Positions 46,930 to 57,671 are shown, numbered from the stretch's first letter. The stretch is DNA of 64,000 bases from Gaiellaceae bacterium (GCA_030446625.1 JAUJMY010000011.1:1-64000); one strand, 5' to 3'. Program-made: numbers and translations. The notes: generated by a model not told the origin, from the sequence alone.

Positions 46930-47139
46930 CTACGGCTCGTCCGACGGCGTCGGCGTTCCGGTCTCGGGCTCGCGCGGCTGCGGCGGGCCGCTCGGCTCGG
47001 GACGCTCCTCGGAGCCGAGCCCGACCTGTTCGCGAACGGCGTCGGGGTCGTCGTGGCCGGGGTACGTCATCGCCTCCTCCTCCGCGCGGCGCTCGGGAGG
47101 GGCGTCGCGCTCCTCCGGCTCCGGAACGTACTCGCCCAC
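46930..47139 (-). CDS. Small acidic, proline-rich hypothetical protein
   Basis: A 69-residue hydrophilic protein (EYVPEPEERDAPPERRAEEE...GSEERPEPSGPPQPREPETGTPTPSDEP). It is almost certainly disordered and has no recognisable motif. The frame is consistent and lies between tRNA-Leu and the DUF4236-like gene on the same strand. Low complexity means a chance frame is possible. Confidence 0.4.
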   Translation of the reverse strand: MGEYVPEPEERDAPPERRAEEEAMTYPGHDDPDAVREQVGLGSEERPEPSGPPQPREPETGTPTPSDEP

Positions 47140-47148
47140 GGCGCGATC

Positions 47149-47337
47149 CTAGCGCCGCTTGCGCCGCCAGACGTACGCGAGCCCGGTGCCGAGCAGCGAG
47201 AGCGTCGCGCCGACGCCGCGCGGGCCCGCGCTCAGCTTGGCGCCGCGCGGGCCGACGCTGATCCCGGGGCCGCGCCTGCCGAGGTTGAGCGTCACGCCCG
47301 GTAGGAGCTTCTTCCGCCGCTGGAAGCGCCAGCCCAC
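47149..47337 (-). CDS. DUF4236-like small protein
   Basis: A 62-residue protein starting at GTG 47337: [61 protein letters not shown]. The G-W-R-F-Q-R-R start, repeated G-P-R/G-A-K turns and GTGL near the end match the DUF4236 family of small proteins of unknown function. The C-terminus is strongly basic. Confidence 0.7.
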   Translation of the reverse strand: MGWRFQRRKKLLPGVTLNLGRRGPGISVGPRGAKLSAGPRGVGATLSLLGTGLAYVWRRKRR

Positions 47338-47410
47338 GACGCGAGTATCGCGGATCGTCGTCGCGTGGAGGGACCGGCCTGCAGCGTGGACGTTCTGATG
47401 AAATGGCCCG

Positions 47411-48763
47411 ATGCAGTCGCAGGTCGAGGAGATCGCCGAGAACCGCGTCCGGCTGACGGTGGACGTGCCGGCGCACGACGTCCACCACGCCGTCGAGCAC
47501 GCGGCCTCGGACCTTGCGGCGAACATCAAGATGCCGGGCTTCCGCAAGGGCAAGGTCCCGATGCCCGTTCTCATCTCGCGCGTCGGCAAGGAGCGGCTCT
47601 ACGCGGAGGCCGTGGAGAGCCACATCGGCAACTGGTTCTGGAACGCCGCCGCCCGCTCGAGGATCCACCCGGTCGCGCAGCCGGACTTCGACTTCGAGCT
47701 GCCGTCGTCCGACCGCGACGACTGGCGCTTCACGGCGACGGTCGACGTCCAGCCGAAGCCGCAGCTCGCGGACTGGACGCAGCTCGATGTCCCGCGCGCC
47801 GAGCCGACCGTCCCGGAAGACCTGATCGAGCACGAGCTGAACGTGCTGCGGAGCAGCGTCGCGGACCTCGCCCCGGTCGACGGGCGGCTGGTGCAGCCCG
47901 GCGACACGGTCGTCCTCGACGTCCTCAACGCTTCGGGCGAGGCGCAGCGCGACTACGTCGTCGAGGTCGGGGCCGGGCGTCTGGTCGAGGAGGTGGAGCA
48001 CGCGCTCGTCGGCGCCGGCGCAGGCGAGACCAAGGAGGTCGAGTTCGAGCTCGGCGACGGCGCCCGCAGCACCGTCAACGTGACGGTCAAGGAGATCCGC
48101 GAGAAGGTGCTGCCCCCGCTCGACGACGAGCTCGCCCGCGCGGCGAGCGAGTTCGAGACGCTCGACGAGCTGCGCGCGGACGTCGAGGCGCGCCTGCGCG
48201 AGCAGCTCGAGCTCGAGGTGGACGCGCAATTTCGCGCGGCCGCCGTCGACGCGCTCGTCGAGGCGTCGCGCGTGGAGGCCTCCGGTCCGCTCGTCGAGGC
48301 GCGGACGCGCGAGCTCGTCAACGGGCTCGTGCGCTCGGTCGAGCGGCGCGGGATCCCCTTCGAGACGTACCTCCAGCTCACCGGCGCGACGCCCGACGCG
48401 CTCGTCGAGCGGCTGCGCGCGGAGGCGCAGCAGTCGGTCGCGCGCGAGCTCGTGCTCGAGGCCGTCGCCGACCAGCTCGGCATCGAGATCTCCGACGAGG
48501 AGATCCGCGCCGTGATCCGCGAGCAGGCGGAGGCGGCCGACGACGACGCCGACGCCGCGATCGAGCAGATCTTCGCCGCCGGCGGCCACGAGCGCCTCCG
48601 CGACGACCTCCGCCTGCGCGCCGCGCTCGACCGCGTGGCGGCCGAGGTGAGGCCGATCGCGCCGGAGCTCGCGTCCGCCCGCGAGAAGCTGTGGACGCCC
48701 GAGCAGGAGAAGGCGCCCTCGGATACGAAACTGTGGACCCCCGGCAGCAAGGAGCCTGCATGA
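47411..48763 (+). CDS. tig: Trigger factor chaperone
   Basis: A 450-residue ribosome-bound chaperone. The ribosome-binding N-domain contains [16 protein letters not shown], the GFRKGK signature. The PPIase-like domain (about residues 155-235) shows [12 protein letters not shown] and [18 protein letters not shown], and the C-domain is helical with long charged stretches ([18 protein letters not shown]). The end of the protein repeats K-L-W-T-P twice ([26 protein letters not shown]). Its TGA overlaps the ATG of clpP by two bases, and clpX follows, so chaperone and protease genes form one operon. Confidence 0.95.
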   Translation: MQSQVEEIAENRVRLTVDVPAHDVHHAVEHAASDLAANIKMPGFRKGKVPMPVLISRVGKERLYAEAVESHIGNWFWNAAARSRIHPVAQPDFDFELPSSDRDDWRFTATVDVQPKPQLADWTQLDVPRAEPTVPEDLIEHELNVLRSSVADLAPVDGRLVQPGDTVVLDVLNASGEAQRDYVVEVGAGRLVEEVEHALVGAGAGETKEVEFELGDGARSTVNVTVKEIREKVLPPLDDELARAASEFETLDELRADVEARLREQLELEVDAQFRAAAVDALVEASRVEASGPLVEARTRELVNGLVRSVERRGIPFETYLQLTGATPDALVERLRAEAQQSVARELVLEAVADQLGIEISDEEIRAVIREQAEAADDDADAAIEQIFAAGGHERLRDDLRLRAALDRVAAEVRPIAPELASAREKLWTPEQEKAPSDTKLWTPGSKEPA

Positions 48764-49347
48764 GCCCGTTGATCCCGATGGTGATCGAGCAGACGTCGCG
48801 CGGCGAGCGTTCGTTCGACATCTACTCCCGCCTGCTCAACGACCGGATCATCTTCCTCGGGACGCCGGTCGACGACCAGATCGCGAACCTCCTCGTGGCG
48901 CAGTTGATCCATCTCGAGTCCGAGGATCCCGACAAGGACATCTCGATCTACATCAACTCGCCGGGAGGCTCCGTCTACGCCGGGCTCGCGATCTACGACA
49001 CGATGCAGTTCATCAGGCCGGACGTCCAGACGATCTGCGTCGGGATCGCGATGTCGATGGGCGCGCTGCTCCTCGCGGGCGGCGCACCAGGAAAGAGGAT
49101 GGCGCTGCCGAATGCGAAGATCCTCATCCATCAGGTGTCGAGCGGCTTCCAGGGTCAGGCGACGGACATCGAGATCGCTGCGCGGGAGACGCTCGCGCTC
49201 AAGCGCCGGATGGAGGAGATCCTCGCCAAGCACACCGGACAGGAGCTCGAGAAGGTCTCGAAGGACATGGAGCGCGACTACTTCATGACGGCGCAAGAAT
49301 CCCTCGAGTACGGCATCATCGACAACGTGATCGAGCACCGCCAGTAG
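48760..49347 (+). CDS. clpP: ATP-dependent Clp protease proteolytic subunit
   Basis: A 195-residue serine protease. The catalytic serine is Ser99 in [11 protein letters not shown], with His124 in [11 protein letters not shown], and the N-terminal [13 protein letters not shown] and [14 protein letters not shown] are hallmark segments. It forms the two-ring tetradecamer that works with ClpX. The ATG at 48760 overlaps the tig stop. clpX follows 33 bp downstream. Confidence 0.97.
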   Translation: MSPLIPMVIEQTSRGERSFDIYSRLLNDRIIFLGTPVDDQIANLLVAQLIHLESEDPDKDISIYINSPGGSVYAGLAIYDTMQFIRPDVQTICVGIAMSMGALLLAGGAPGKRMALPNAKILIHQVSSGFQGQATDIEIAARETLALKRRMEEILAKHTGQELEKVSKDMERDYFMTAQESLEYGIIDNVIEHRQ

Positions 49348-49380
49348 GCAAGCGGCGGTTTTCGAGCTAGAAGGAGACAC

Positions 49381-50658
<1,278 letters not shown>

Positions 50659-50665
50659 CGGTTCG

Positions 50666-50887
50666 CTAGCGCTCCCTGACGCGCCGGCCGACGACAGCTG
50701 CGTCGGGCCGTCGCCACAGTCCGAGGCTGACCTCGAACCCAGTCACGCGGGGCCGCGTGTAGGGGCGATAGACGCCGTCGATCGCGCGCCGGACCAGCTC
50801 CGCCAGCGAGAGGCCCGACCGTTCGGCTTCGTCGACGAGCAACGCGTGCTGGCGATCCGTGAGCGTGATCTGTGTCCGGCGGCTCAT
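50666..50887 (-). CDS. Ribbon-helix-helix DNA-binding protein
   Basis: A 73-residue protein. The N-terminal RTQITLTDRQHALLVDEAERSGLSLAELVRRAIDGVY has the strand-helix-helix pattern of RHH (CopG/Arc-like) repressors. The C-terminal part (RPRVTGFEVSLGLWRRPDAAV) may be a dimer tail. Such genes often encode antitoxins, but there is no toxin gene next to it; neighbours are clpX and GGT. A perfect palindrome GGTGTACACC lies nine bases before its start (50896-50905). Confidence 0.75.
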   Translation of the reverse strand: MSRRTQITLTDRQHALLVDEAERSGLSLAELVRRAIDGVYRPYTRPRVTGFEVSLGLWRRPDAAVVGRRVRER

Positions 50888-50895
50888 CTGATGTA

Positions 50896-50905
50896 GGTGT
50901 ACACC
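50896..50905. promoter_or_regulatory. Candidate RHH operator palindrome
   Basis: GGTGTACACC is a perfect 10-bp inverted repeat, nine bases upstream of the RHH gene start and about 70 bp upstream of the GGT gene start. RHH repressors usually bind short inverted repeats near their own start, so this is a plausible autoregulatory site that could also control the divergent GGT/LanC-like operon. A single copy is only suggestive. Confidence 0.35.
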
Positions 50906-50976
50906 GTCGTCGCAACGCCTCGTGTCGCGGAAGCGAGCACTGCGTGTGCCGAGAGCGTGCGCACTAGAGTGGCGCG

Positions 50977-52722
50977 GTGTTCACGACGCGCCCCGAGCTC
51001 CGCGGCACCTTCGGCATGGTCGCGTCGACGCACTGGCTCGCCACCGCGGCGGGGATGGCGACCCTCGAGCGCGGCGGGAACGCGTTCGACGCGGCGGTCG
51101 CGACCGGGCTCTCGCTCCAGGTCGTCGAGCCGCACCTCAACGGCCCGGGCGGCGACTTGCCCGCCGTCTTCTACAGCGCCGAGCGCGACGAGGTGCTCGT
51201 GCTGTGCGCACAGGGTCCGGCGCCCGCGGCCGCGACGATTCCGGCATTCCGGGACCTCAGCCTCGATCTGATCCCGGGCACGGGTCTGCTGCCCGCTGTC
51301 GTGCCCGGCGCGTTCGGCGGCTGGATGTTGCTGCTCCGCGAGTTCGGCACGCTCCGCATCGAGGACGTCCTCGAGCACGCGATCGGGTACGCCGAGTCCG
51401 GGTTCCCGCTCGTGCCGGCGATCAGCGCCTCGATCGCGAACGTCGAGCAGGTGTTCCGCGACGAGTGGCCGACCTCGGCCGAGGTCTTCCTCCCGGACGG
51501 CGTCCCGCAGCCGCGGACGCTCTTCCGGAACCGCGATCTCGCCGCGACGTACCGCCGGATCGTCGCCGAGTCGCGCGGCGGCAGCCGCGAACAGGAGATC
51601 GACCGGGCACTCGACGCCTACTACCGCGGCTTCGTCGCGGACGCGATCGCGTCGTTCATCGAGCGCGCGGAGGTGATGGACAGCTCGGGCCGGCGCCATC
51701 GCGGGCTCCTCTCGGGCGACGACCTGGCGTCGTGGCAGGCGACGCTCGAGTCCCCGCTCAGCCTCGACTACCACGACCACACCGTGTTCAAGAGCGACGT
51801 CTGGGCGCAGGCGCCGGTCTTCCTCCAGCAGCTCGCGCTCCTCGAAGGCTTCGACCTGGCGGAGATGGGGCGGGGAAGCGCGGACTTCGTCCACACCGTC
51901 GTCGAATGCGCGAAGCTCGCCTTCGCGGACCGGGAGGCGTGGTACGGCGACCCGGCTTTCGTCGACGTCCCGGTCGCAGAGCTCCTCTCCCGCGCGTACG
52001 CAGAGGAGCGGCGCGCGCTCGTCGGCGAAGAGGCATCGGCGGAGTTGCGGCCCGGCTCACCCGGTGGGCGCGAGCCGCGCCTTCCGGCGCCGGTCGCCGG
52101 GGCTCTCGCCGCGGGCATCGGCGAGCCCACGCGGGCGAGCGGCGACACGTGCCACGTCGACACGGTCGACCGCCACGGGAACATCGTCTCGGCGACGCCG
52201 AGCGGCGGGTGGCTCTGGAGCTCGCCCGTCGTGCCGGGACTCGGGTTCCCGCTCGGGACGCGCGCGCAGATGTTCTGGCTCGAGGAGGGGCTCCCGAACT
52301 CGCTCGAGCCGCGGAAGCGGCCGCGGACGACGCTCTCCCCGTCGCTCGCGTTCCGCGGCGGCGATCCATATCTCGCCTTCGGCACGCCGGGCGGCGACCA
52401 GCAGGACCAGTGGACGCTCGTCTTTTTCCTCCACCACGTGCACTTCGGGATGGATCTGCAGGCGGCGATCGACGCGCCGATGTTCCACACGAACCACTTC
52501 CCGAGCTCGTTCTATCCGCGAGACGCGCACCCGCGGCAGATCGAGGTCGAGGCGCGATTCGAGCCGGGCGTCGTGGAGGAGTTGCGCGCGCGCGGCCACG
52601 ACATCGAGCTCACGGGGGAGTGGTCGCTCGGTCGGATCAGCGCCGCCGCGCGTGATCGCGACGGGCAGCTCACGGCAGCGGCCAACCCGCGCGGGATGCA
52701 GGGGTACGCCGCGGGGCGCTAA
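50977..52722 (+). CDS. Gamma-glutamyltransferase family protein
   Basis: A 581-residue Ntn-hydrolase precursor. The self-cleavage and nucleophile Thr is Thr391 in SGDTCHVDTVDRHGNIVSATPSGGW, with the substrate pocket EPHLNGPGGDLPAVFY and the C-terminal PRTTLSPSLAFRGGDPYLAFGTPGGDQQDQ. Family enzymes cleave gamma-glutamyl bonds of glutathione and similar compounds. No signal peptide is seen after GTG 50977, which suggests a cytoplasmic member. The TAA overlaps the ATG of the LanC-like gene by one base (TAATG), so they are translated together. Confidence 0.9.
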   Translation: MFTTRPELRGTFGMVASTHWLATAAGMATLERGGNAFDAAVATGLSLQVVEPHLNGPGGDLPAVFYSAERDEVLVLCAQGPAPAAATIPAFRDLSLDLIPGTGLLPAVVPGAFGGWMLLLREFGTLRIEDVLEHAIGYAESGFPLVPAISASIANVEQVFRDEWPTSAEVFLPDGVPQPRTLFRNRDLAATYRRIVAESRGGSREQEIDRALDAYYRGFVADAIASFIERAEVMDSSGRRHRGLLSGDDLASWQATLESPLSLDYHDHTVFKSDVWAQAPVFLQQLALLEGFDLAEMGRGSADFVHTVVECAKLAFADREAWYGDPAFVDVPVAELLSRAYAEERRALVGEEASAELRPGSPGGREPRLPAPVAGALAAGIGEPTRASGDTCHVDTVDRHGNIVSATPSGGWLWSSPVVPGLGFPLGTRAQMFWLEEGLPNSLEPRKRPRTTLSPSLAFRGGDPYLAFGTPGGDQQDQWTLVFFLHHVHFGMDLQAAIDAPMFHTNHFPSSFYPRDAHPRQIEVEARFEPGVVEELRARGHDIELTGEWSLGRISAAARDRDGQLTAAANPRGMQGYAAGR

Positions 52723-53933
52723 TGGAGCTGTACAGCCCGGAGGCGCACGAGCCACTCGCGGGCGCGCCGTGGGACGAAGAGCGCGTGCGGGACGCCGTTG
52801 CGGCCATCGTCGCCGACGCCGACGGGGCGTACGACGGCGACGCGTTGTGGCCTGTCGCGGATGAGTGGGACGCCGGCGGCGGCCGAGCGCGGCTCCCGCT
52901 CACGCGGCTCTACTCGGGCGCGTCCGGCGTCGCCTGGGCGCTCGACGCACTCCGTCGTCGCGGGCATGCGGAGACCCGCCTCGATCTCCCGGCCGTCGCG
53001 GCTCGCGCGCTCGAGGCGTGGCGGGCCGACCCCGACACACCCGAGCGCCTCGAGCCGCCGGTCGTAACGCACGCGAGTCTCTACTTCGGCGAGACGGGCG
53101 TGCTGCTCGTCGCGTGGCTCCTCGCGCCGGCTGCGGACGTCGCCGACGCGCTGCACGCGCGCGTGCGCGAGAACCGCGCCAACGAGGCGAACGAGCTCAT
53201 GGTCGGCGCGCCCGGGACGATGGTGGCGGCGCGCGCGATGCTCGAGTGGACGGGGGAGGAGCGCTGGGCCGAGGCTTGGCGCGAGAGCGCCGAGGAGCTG
53301 TGGCGGCGCCGCTACTGGGACGGCTTCTGGACCTACCCGCCCTACGGGAAGTCGCCGGGGGCCTCGCACGGGATCGGGACGAACACAGGCATCCTCCTCG
53401 CCGGCGGCGACCTCCTCCCGCAGGAACGGCACGACGAGCTGCGGCGGGGAACGGCGGAAGCGCTCGCGCGGACGGCGGTGGTCGAGAACGGCCGCGCCAA
53501 CTGGCCGATGGCCGTCGAGGACTGCGGGCAGCTCGTCGCGTGGGACGGCCGGATCCGGCTCCAGTGGTGCCATGGAGGCGCCGGCGTCGTCGCGTCGGCC
53601 GCGCCTTACCTGGAGGAGGAGCTGCTGCTCGCGGGCGCCGAGCTCGTCTGGGAAGCGGGGCCGCCGAGCATGGAGAAGGGGCCGGGCATCTGCCACGGGA
53701 CGGCCGGAAGCGGCTACGCGCTGCTCAAGGTGTTCGAGCGCACGGGCGACGAGCTGTGGCTGGAGCGCGCGAGGCGGTTCGCGATGCACGCGCTCGGACA
53801 GGTCGAGCGCTGGCGCGCGCAGCGCGGACGCGGGCGCTACTCGCTGTGGACGGGCGACCTGGGGGCGGCGCTCTACGCGGCGGACTGCCTCGCCGGCCGC
53901 GCGCAGATCCCGATCGTCGACGCGCTGGCGTGA
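52722..53933 (+). CDS. Stand-alone LanC-like (lanthionine synthetase C family) protein
   Basis: A 403-residue alpha-toroid protein. Repeats include LYSGASGVAWALDAL, YFGETGVLLVAWLL, ELMVGAPGTMVAARAML, GASHGIGTNTGILLAGG and DLGAALYAADCL. Zinc ligands appear as Cys283 (QWCHGGAGVV) and Cys324-His325 (GICHGTAGSGYALL), the conserved C...CH set of LanC and LanCL proteins. No LanB/LanM dehydratase or precursor peptide is nearby. LanC-like proteins may add thiols to dehydroamino acids, and eukaryotic LanCL proteins bind glutathione. Overlap with the GGT gene suggests a joint role; this is inferred. Confidence 0.85.
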   Translation: MELYSPEAHEPLAGAPWDEERVRDAVAAIVADADGAYDGDALWPVADEWDAGGGRARLPLTRLYSGASGVAWALDALRRRGHAETRLDLPAVAARALEAWRADPDTPERLEPPVVTHASLYFGETGVLLVAWLLAPAADVADALHARVRENRANEANELMVGAPGTMVAARAMLEWTGEERWAEAWRESAEELWRRRYWDGFWTYPPYGKSPGASHGIGTNTGILLAGGDLLPQERHDELRRGTAEALARTAVVENGRANWPMAVEDCGQLVAWDGRIRLQWCHGGAGVVASAAPYLEEELLLAGAELVWEAGPPSMEKGPGICHGTAGSGYALLKVFERTGDELWLERARRFAMHALGQVERWRAQRGRGRYSLWTGDLGAALYAADCLAGRAQIPIVDALA

Positions 53934-54086
53934 AGGGCCGCGCGCCGATTTGCGGCGCGAGGCGTGCGCGGCCATACTTGCCGCATAGTCGCTGGCTGAT
54001 CTGATCTGCGGGCCCCGGCGGCCCCACCGCTTCGAGCGCAAGGTCGACGGCGCCTTCCTGCGCAGCGAGGGGACTACGATCGCGTG

Positions 54087-56504
54087 ATGGAGCCGCTGTA
54101 CAAGCCGCAGGGCGTCGAGGAGCGCTGGCAGCGGACGTGGGAGGAGGAGGGGCTGTACAGGCCCGACGTCGCGTCCGACCGCACGCCGTTCGTCGTCGCC
54201 CATCCGCCGCCGAACGTGACGGGCGACCTGCACATGGGCCACGCGCTCCAGCTCTCGCTCGCAGACACGCTCGTGCGCTGGTACCGGATGCGCGGCTTCA
54301 ACACCCTTTTCCAGCCCGGTTACGACCACGCCGGAATCTCGACGCAGAACGCGGTCGAGAAGCACCTGGCGAGGGAGGGGAAGACGCGGCACGACCTCGG
54401 CCGCGAGGCGTTCGAGGCGCGCGTGTGGGAGTGGCTCCACGAGTACGGCGGCAAGATCATGCAGCAGTTCCGGCGCATCGGCGCCTCGCTCGACTACAGC
54501 CGCGAGCGCTTCACGATGGACGAGGACTACGTGCGCGCGGTGACGCGGTTCTTCGTCCACCTGTACCGCAAGGGGTGGATCTACCGCGCGAACCGGATCA
54601 TCAACTGGTGCCCGTTCCACCAGACGTCGCTGTCGGACCTCGAGCTCGAGCACGTCGAGGTCGACGACGCGCTGACGTACGTCCGCTACCCGCTCGTCGA
54701 CGGCTCGGGGCACGTGACGATCGCGACGGCGCGGCCGGCGACGATCGTCGCGGACGTCGCGGTCGCCGTGCACCCGGACGACGAGCGGTACCGCGACGTG
54801 ATCGGGAAGGACGTCGTCGTGCCGTTCGTGGAGCGGCGCGTCCCCGTCATCGCGGACGAGCGCGTCGAGCGCGCGTTCGGCACGGGCGCGCTCAAGGTGA
54901 CGCCGGGACACGACCCGCTCGACTACGAGATCGGCCGCGACAACGCGCTGCCCGAGCTGACGGTGATCGGCGCGGACGGGCGGATGAACGACGACGCCGG
55001 CAAGCTCGCCGGGCTGATGCAGCAGGAGGCGGATGAGCGCATCCTGTCCTGGCTGCGGGAGCGTGGGCAGCTCGAGAAGCGCGAGGCGCACAGGCATGCC
55101 GTCGCACTGTGCGATCGGTGCAAGAGCCGCATCGAGCCCCGGATCTCGCTCCAGTGGTGGTGCTCGATGAAGGAGCTGAAGGAGCCGGCGCTCGAGGCGC
55201 TCCGCTCGGGCCGCGTCCGCTTCCACCCGGAGGCGCAGCACCGCTTCGCGATCGAGTCGCTCGAGGACGCCCCCGACTGGAACATCTCGCGCCAGCTCTG
55301 GTGGGGCCACCAGCTCCCGCTCTGGGAGTGCCCCGGCGGGCACGCGACGGTGGAGGAGACCGAGCCGGCGGCGTGCGCGCAGTGCGGCTCCTCCGAGCTG
55401 ACGCGCTCGACCGACGTCCTCGACACCTGGTTCTCGTCCGCGCTCTGGCCGTTCGCGACGCTCGGCTGGCCCGACGAGACGCCCGAGCTCCGTGCCTTCT
55501 ACCCCGGGAGCCTGAACACGACTGATCGCCAGATCATCCGGCTCTGGGAGAACAGGATGATCTTCGCGGGGCTCGAGTTGCTCGGCGAGGTCCCGTTCCG
55601 CGACGTCGTCATCCACTCGACGCTCAACGCGCCCGACGGCCGGCGGATGTCGAAGAGCCTCGGCACGGGCATCGACCCGCTGGAGGCGATCGACCGGCAC
55701 GGCGCCGACGCGACGCGCTACGGGCTCCTCAAGATGTCGTCGACGCAGGACGTGCGCTTCTCGATCGGTGCGATCGAGGAAGGGCACAAGCTCGCGAACA
55801 AGCTCTGGAACGTCTCGCGGCTGGTCCTCGCGCACGCGGAGGGCGCCGCGCCGGAGTTCCGCCCGCGCGACGTGGAAGAGCGCTGGATCCTCACGCGGAT
55901 GGACGCGACACGCGCAGAGGTCGAGCAGCGGCTCGGGCGGTTCGAGTTCGCGGCCGCGGTGACGGCGCTCTACCACTTCACCTTCGACGACTTCTGCGAC
56001 TGGTACGCCGAGGCGATCAAGCCGCGGCTGAACACGGGCGACGCCGACGCGGTCGCGACGGCGCTCGCCGCGCTCGAGCGCCTGCTCGCGCTGCTGCATC
56101 CGGTGATGCCGCACGTGACGGAGGAGATCTGGACGAACCTGCCGGAGCGCGAGACGCGCCTGATCGTCGCACGCTGGCCGGAGCCCGACGCGTCCTACGC
56201 GGACGCGGTCGCCGCGCTCGACCGCGTGCAGCAGGCAGCAGCGATCTTCCGGCGTAGCGGCGTCCTCGTGACGCTGCACGACGACGAGGAGCGGAGGATC
56301 TTCGACGCCGTCGTACGCCCCGAGCGCGCGAAGGTGAACGGCAACGCTGCGGTCGAGCTCGAGCGCCTGCGCAAGGAGGTCGCGCGGCTGGAGGCGAAGC
56401 TCGCGAACGACCAGTTCGTCGCGAACGCTCCCGCCGAGGTCGTCCAGGCCGAGCGGGAGAAGCTCGCGCGGTACCGATCCGAGCTCGATGCCCTCTCAGG
56501 CTGA
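54087..56504 (+). CDS. valS: Valyl-tRNA synthetase
   Basis: An 805-residue class Ia synthetase charging tRNA-Val. The HIGH motif is PPNVTGDLHMGHAL near residue 44, the KMSKS motif is GRRMSKSLGTG near residue 517, and RPATIVADVAVAV marks the editing domain. The C-terminus is the ValS-specific coiled coil (AAVELERLRKEVARLEAKLANDQFVANAPAEVVQAEREKLARYR). GTG 54084 and ATG 54087 are consecutive in frame, as in ileS. The 3' end overlaps folC by 17 bp. Confidence 0.97.
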   Translation: MEPLYKPQGVEERWQRTWEEEGLYRPDVASDRTPFVVAHPPPNVTGDLHMGHALQLSLADTLVRWYRMRGFNTLFQPGYDHAGISTQNAVEKHLAREGKTRHDLGREAFEARVWEWLHEYGGKIMQQFRRIGASLDYSRERFTMDEDYVRAVTRFFVHLYRKGWIYRANRIINWCPFHQTSLSDLELEHVEVDDALTYVRYPLVDGSGHVTIATARPATIVADVAVAVHPDDERYRDVIGKDVVVPFVERRVPVIADERVERAFGTGALKVTPGHDPLDYEIGRDNALPELTVIGADGRMNDDAGKLAGLMQQEADERILSWLRERGQLEKREAHRHAVALCDRCKSRIEPRISLQWWCSMKELKEPALEALRSGRVRFHPEAQHRFAIESLEDAPDWNISRQLWWGHQLPLWECPGGHATVEETEPAACAQCGSSELTRSTDVLDTWFSSALWPFATLGWPDETPELRAFYPGSLNTTDRQIIRLWENRMIFAGLELLGEVPFRDVVIHSTLNAPDGRRMSKSLGTGIDPLEAIDRHGADATRYGLLKMSSTQDVRFSIGAIEEGHKLANKLWNVSRLVLAHAEGAAPEFRPRDVEERWILTRMDATRAEVEQRLGRFEFAAAVTALYHFTFDDFCDWYAEAIKPRLNTGDADAVATALAALERLLALLHPVMPHVTEEIWTNLPERETRLIVARWPEPDASYADAVAALDRVQQAAAIFRRSGVLVTLHDDEERRIFDAVVRPERAKVNGNAAVELERLRKEVARLEAKLANDQFVANAPAEVVQAEREKLARYRSELDALSG

Positions 56505-57582
56505 CTGGATCGCGAGCCTCTCGCCTTGGCCGGCGGAGTTCGGGCTCGACCGTATGCGCGCGCTGCTCGACGAGCTCGGCAACCCGCAGCGCGCCTACCC
56601 CGCGATCCACGTCGTCGGCACGAACGGGAAGTCGACGGCGACGCGGACGATCGAGGCGCTGCTCGACGCCGAGGGCCTGCGCGTCGGCGCGTACCTGTCG
56701 CCCCACGTGCGCGGCTGGAGCGAGCGCATCCGCGTCGGCGGCGATGAGGCGGACTTCGAGCGGGCGGTCGCGCGCGTGCGCGAGCCGGCGGAGCGGCTCG
56801 GCGCGACGCAATTCGAGACGCTGACCGCCGCCGCGCTCGCCGAGTTCGCGCACGCAGGCGTGGACGTGGCCGTCGTCGAGGCGGGCCTCGGCGGCCGCCT
56901 CGACGCGACGAACGTGCTCGACGCGCCGGTCGTTCTCCTCACGAGCGTCGGGCTGGAGCACACGGACGTGCTCGGCTACACGACGGACGCGATCGCGCGC
57001 GAAAAACTGGCAGTAGCGCATGCGGCAACCGTAGTTGTCCTATCGGACAACACACACGCGCACCTCGTGCCGCACGCCCGCGTCGTGTTCGGCGGCGCGC
57101 GCGAGGCTGCGAGCGCCTTCCTCGGCCGCCCCGCGGCTGCCGACGTCGACGTGCACCTGCCCGGGCGGCTCGACGTCCGCGGCGAGCACCCGTTCGAGCT
57201 GTGGGACGGCGCGCACAACCTCGACGGGGCCCGCCATCTCGTGGAGCGGCTGCGGGAGCGCGACTTCGTCCTCGTCGTCTCGATCCTGACGGACAAGGAC
57301 GCCGACGGAATGCTCGCGACGCTCGCCGAGGTCGCGTCGCGCGCCGTCGTGACCTCGTCGTCCAGCGAGCGCGCCCACGACCCCGACCGGCTGGCGGAGC
57401 TGGCGGCGCTGTACTTCGCCTCCGTCGAGGCCGTGCCCGACTCGCACACGGCGCTCGCGCGGGCGCGCGAGCTCGCGGGCGAGCACGGAGCCGTCCTCGT
57501 CACGGGGTCGCTCTACCTGCTCGCCGACCTCTACCAGGAGCGGGATCAACCCGTACGATGGCGAAGCTTGGTGAGCGGCTGA
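56488..57582 (+). CDS. folC: Bifunctional folylpolyglutamate synthase/dihydrofolate synthase-like
   Basis: A 364-residue Mur-ligase-like enzyme. The ATP loop is IHVVGTNGKSTATRTIEALL near residue 40, SPHVRGWSERIRVGG follows, and VVEAGLGGRLDATNVL near residue 130 is diagnostic. The C-terminal domain begins FELWDGAHNLDGARHLVERL. It adds glutamate to folates. It is shorter than usual FolC proteins of about 420-450 residues, mainly in the central domain. It overlaps valS and the small membrane gene that follows. Confidence 0.9.
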   Translation: MPSQADWIASLSPWPAEFGLDRMRALLDELGNPQRAYPAIHVVGTNGKSTATRTIEALLDAEGLRVGAYLSPHVRGWSERIRVGGDEADFERAVARVREPAERLGATQFETLTAAALAEFAHAGVDVAVVEAGLGGRLDATNVLDAPVVLLTSVGLEHTDVLGYTTDAIAREKLAVAHAATVVVLSDNTHAHLVPHARVVFGGAREAASAFLGRPAAADVDVHLPGRLDVRGEHPFELWDGAHNLDGARHLVERLRERDFVLVVSILTDKDADGMLATLAEVASRAVVTSSSSERAHDPDRLAELAALYFASVEAVPDSHTALARARELAGEHGAVLVTGSLYLLADLYQERDQPVRWRSLVSG

Positions 57583-57671
57583 GCGTTTTCGCGTTCGCCA
57601 CGGTCGCGGTGGGCGCGATCGTGGGGCTCGCGTTTGCCGCAGGCTACGCAATCGGAAAACTGCTGCTGTGA
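57558..57671 (+). CDS. Small single-helix membrane peptide
   Basis: A 37-residue peptide (MAKLGERLSVFAFATVAVGAIVGLAFAAGYAIGKLLL). One hydrophobic helix covers residues 9-34 and glycine residues are spaced G-x3-G, which suggests helix packing. ATG 57558 overlaps the end of folC by 25 bp, and the stop overlaps the start of the zinc-ribbon gene by four bases. The tight placement between two genes argues that it is translated. No function is known. Confidence 0.6.
   Translation: MAKLGERLSVFAFATVAVGAIVGLAFAAGYAIGKLLL

Noticed and set aside
50666-50887. Toxin-antitoxin module around the RHH gene
   Set aside because: No toxin gene is adjacent; neighbours are clpX and GGT.
52722-53933. Lanthipeptide biosynthesis cluster
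   Set aside because: LanC-like protein only; no LanB or LanM dehydratase, precursor peptide, protease or exporter is next to it.
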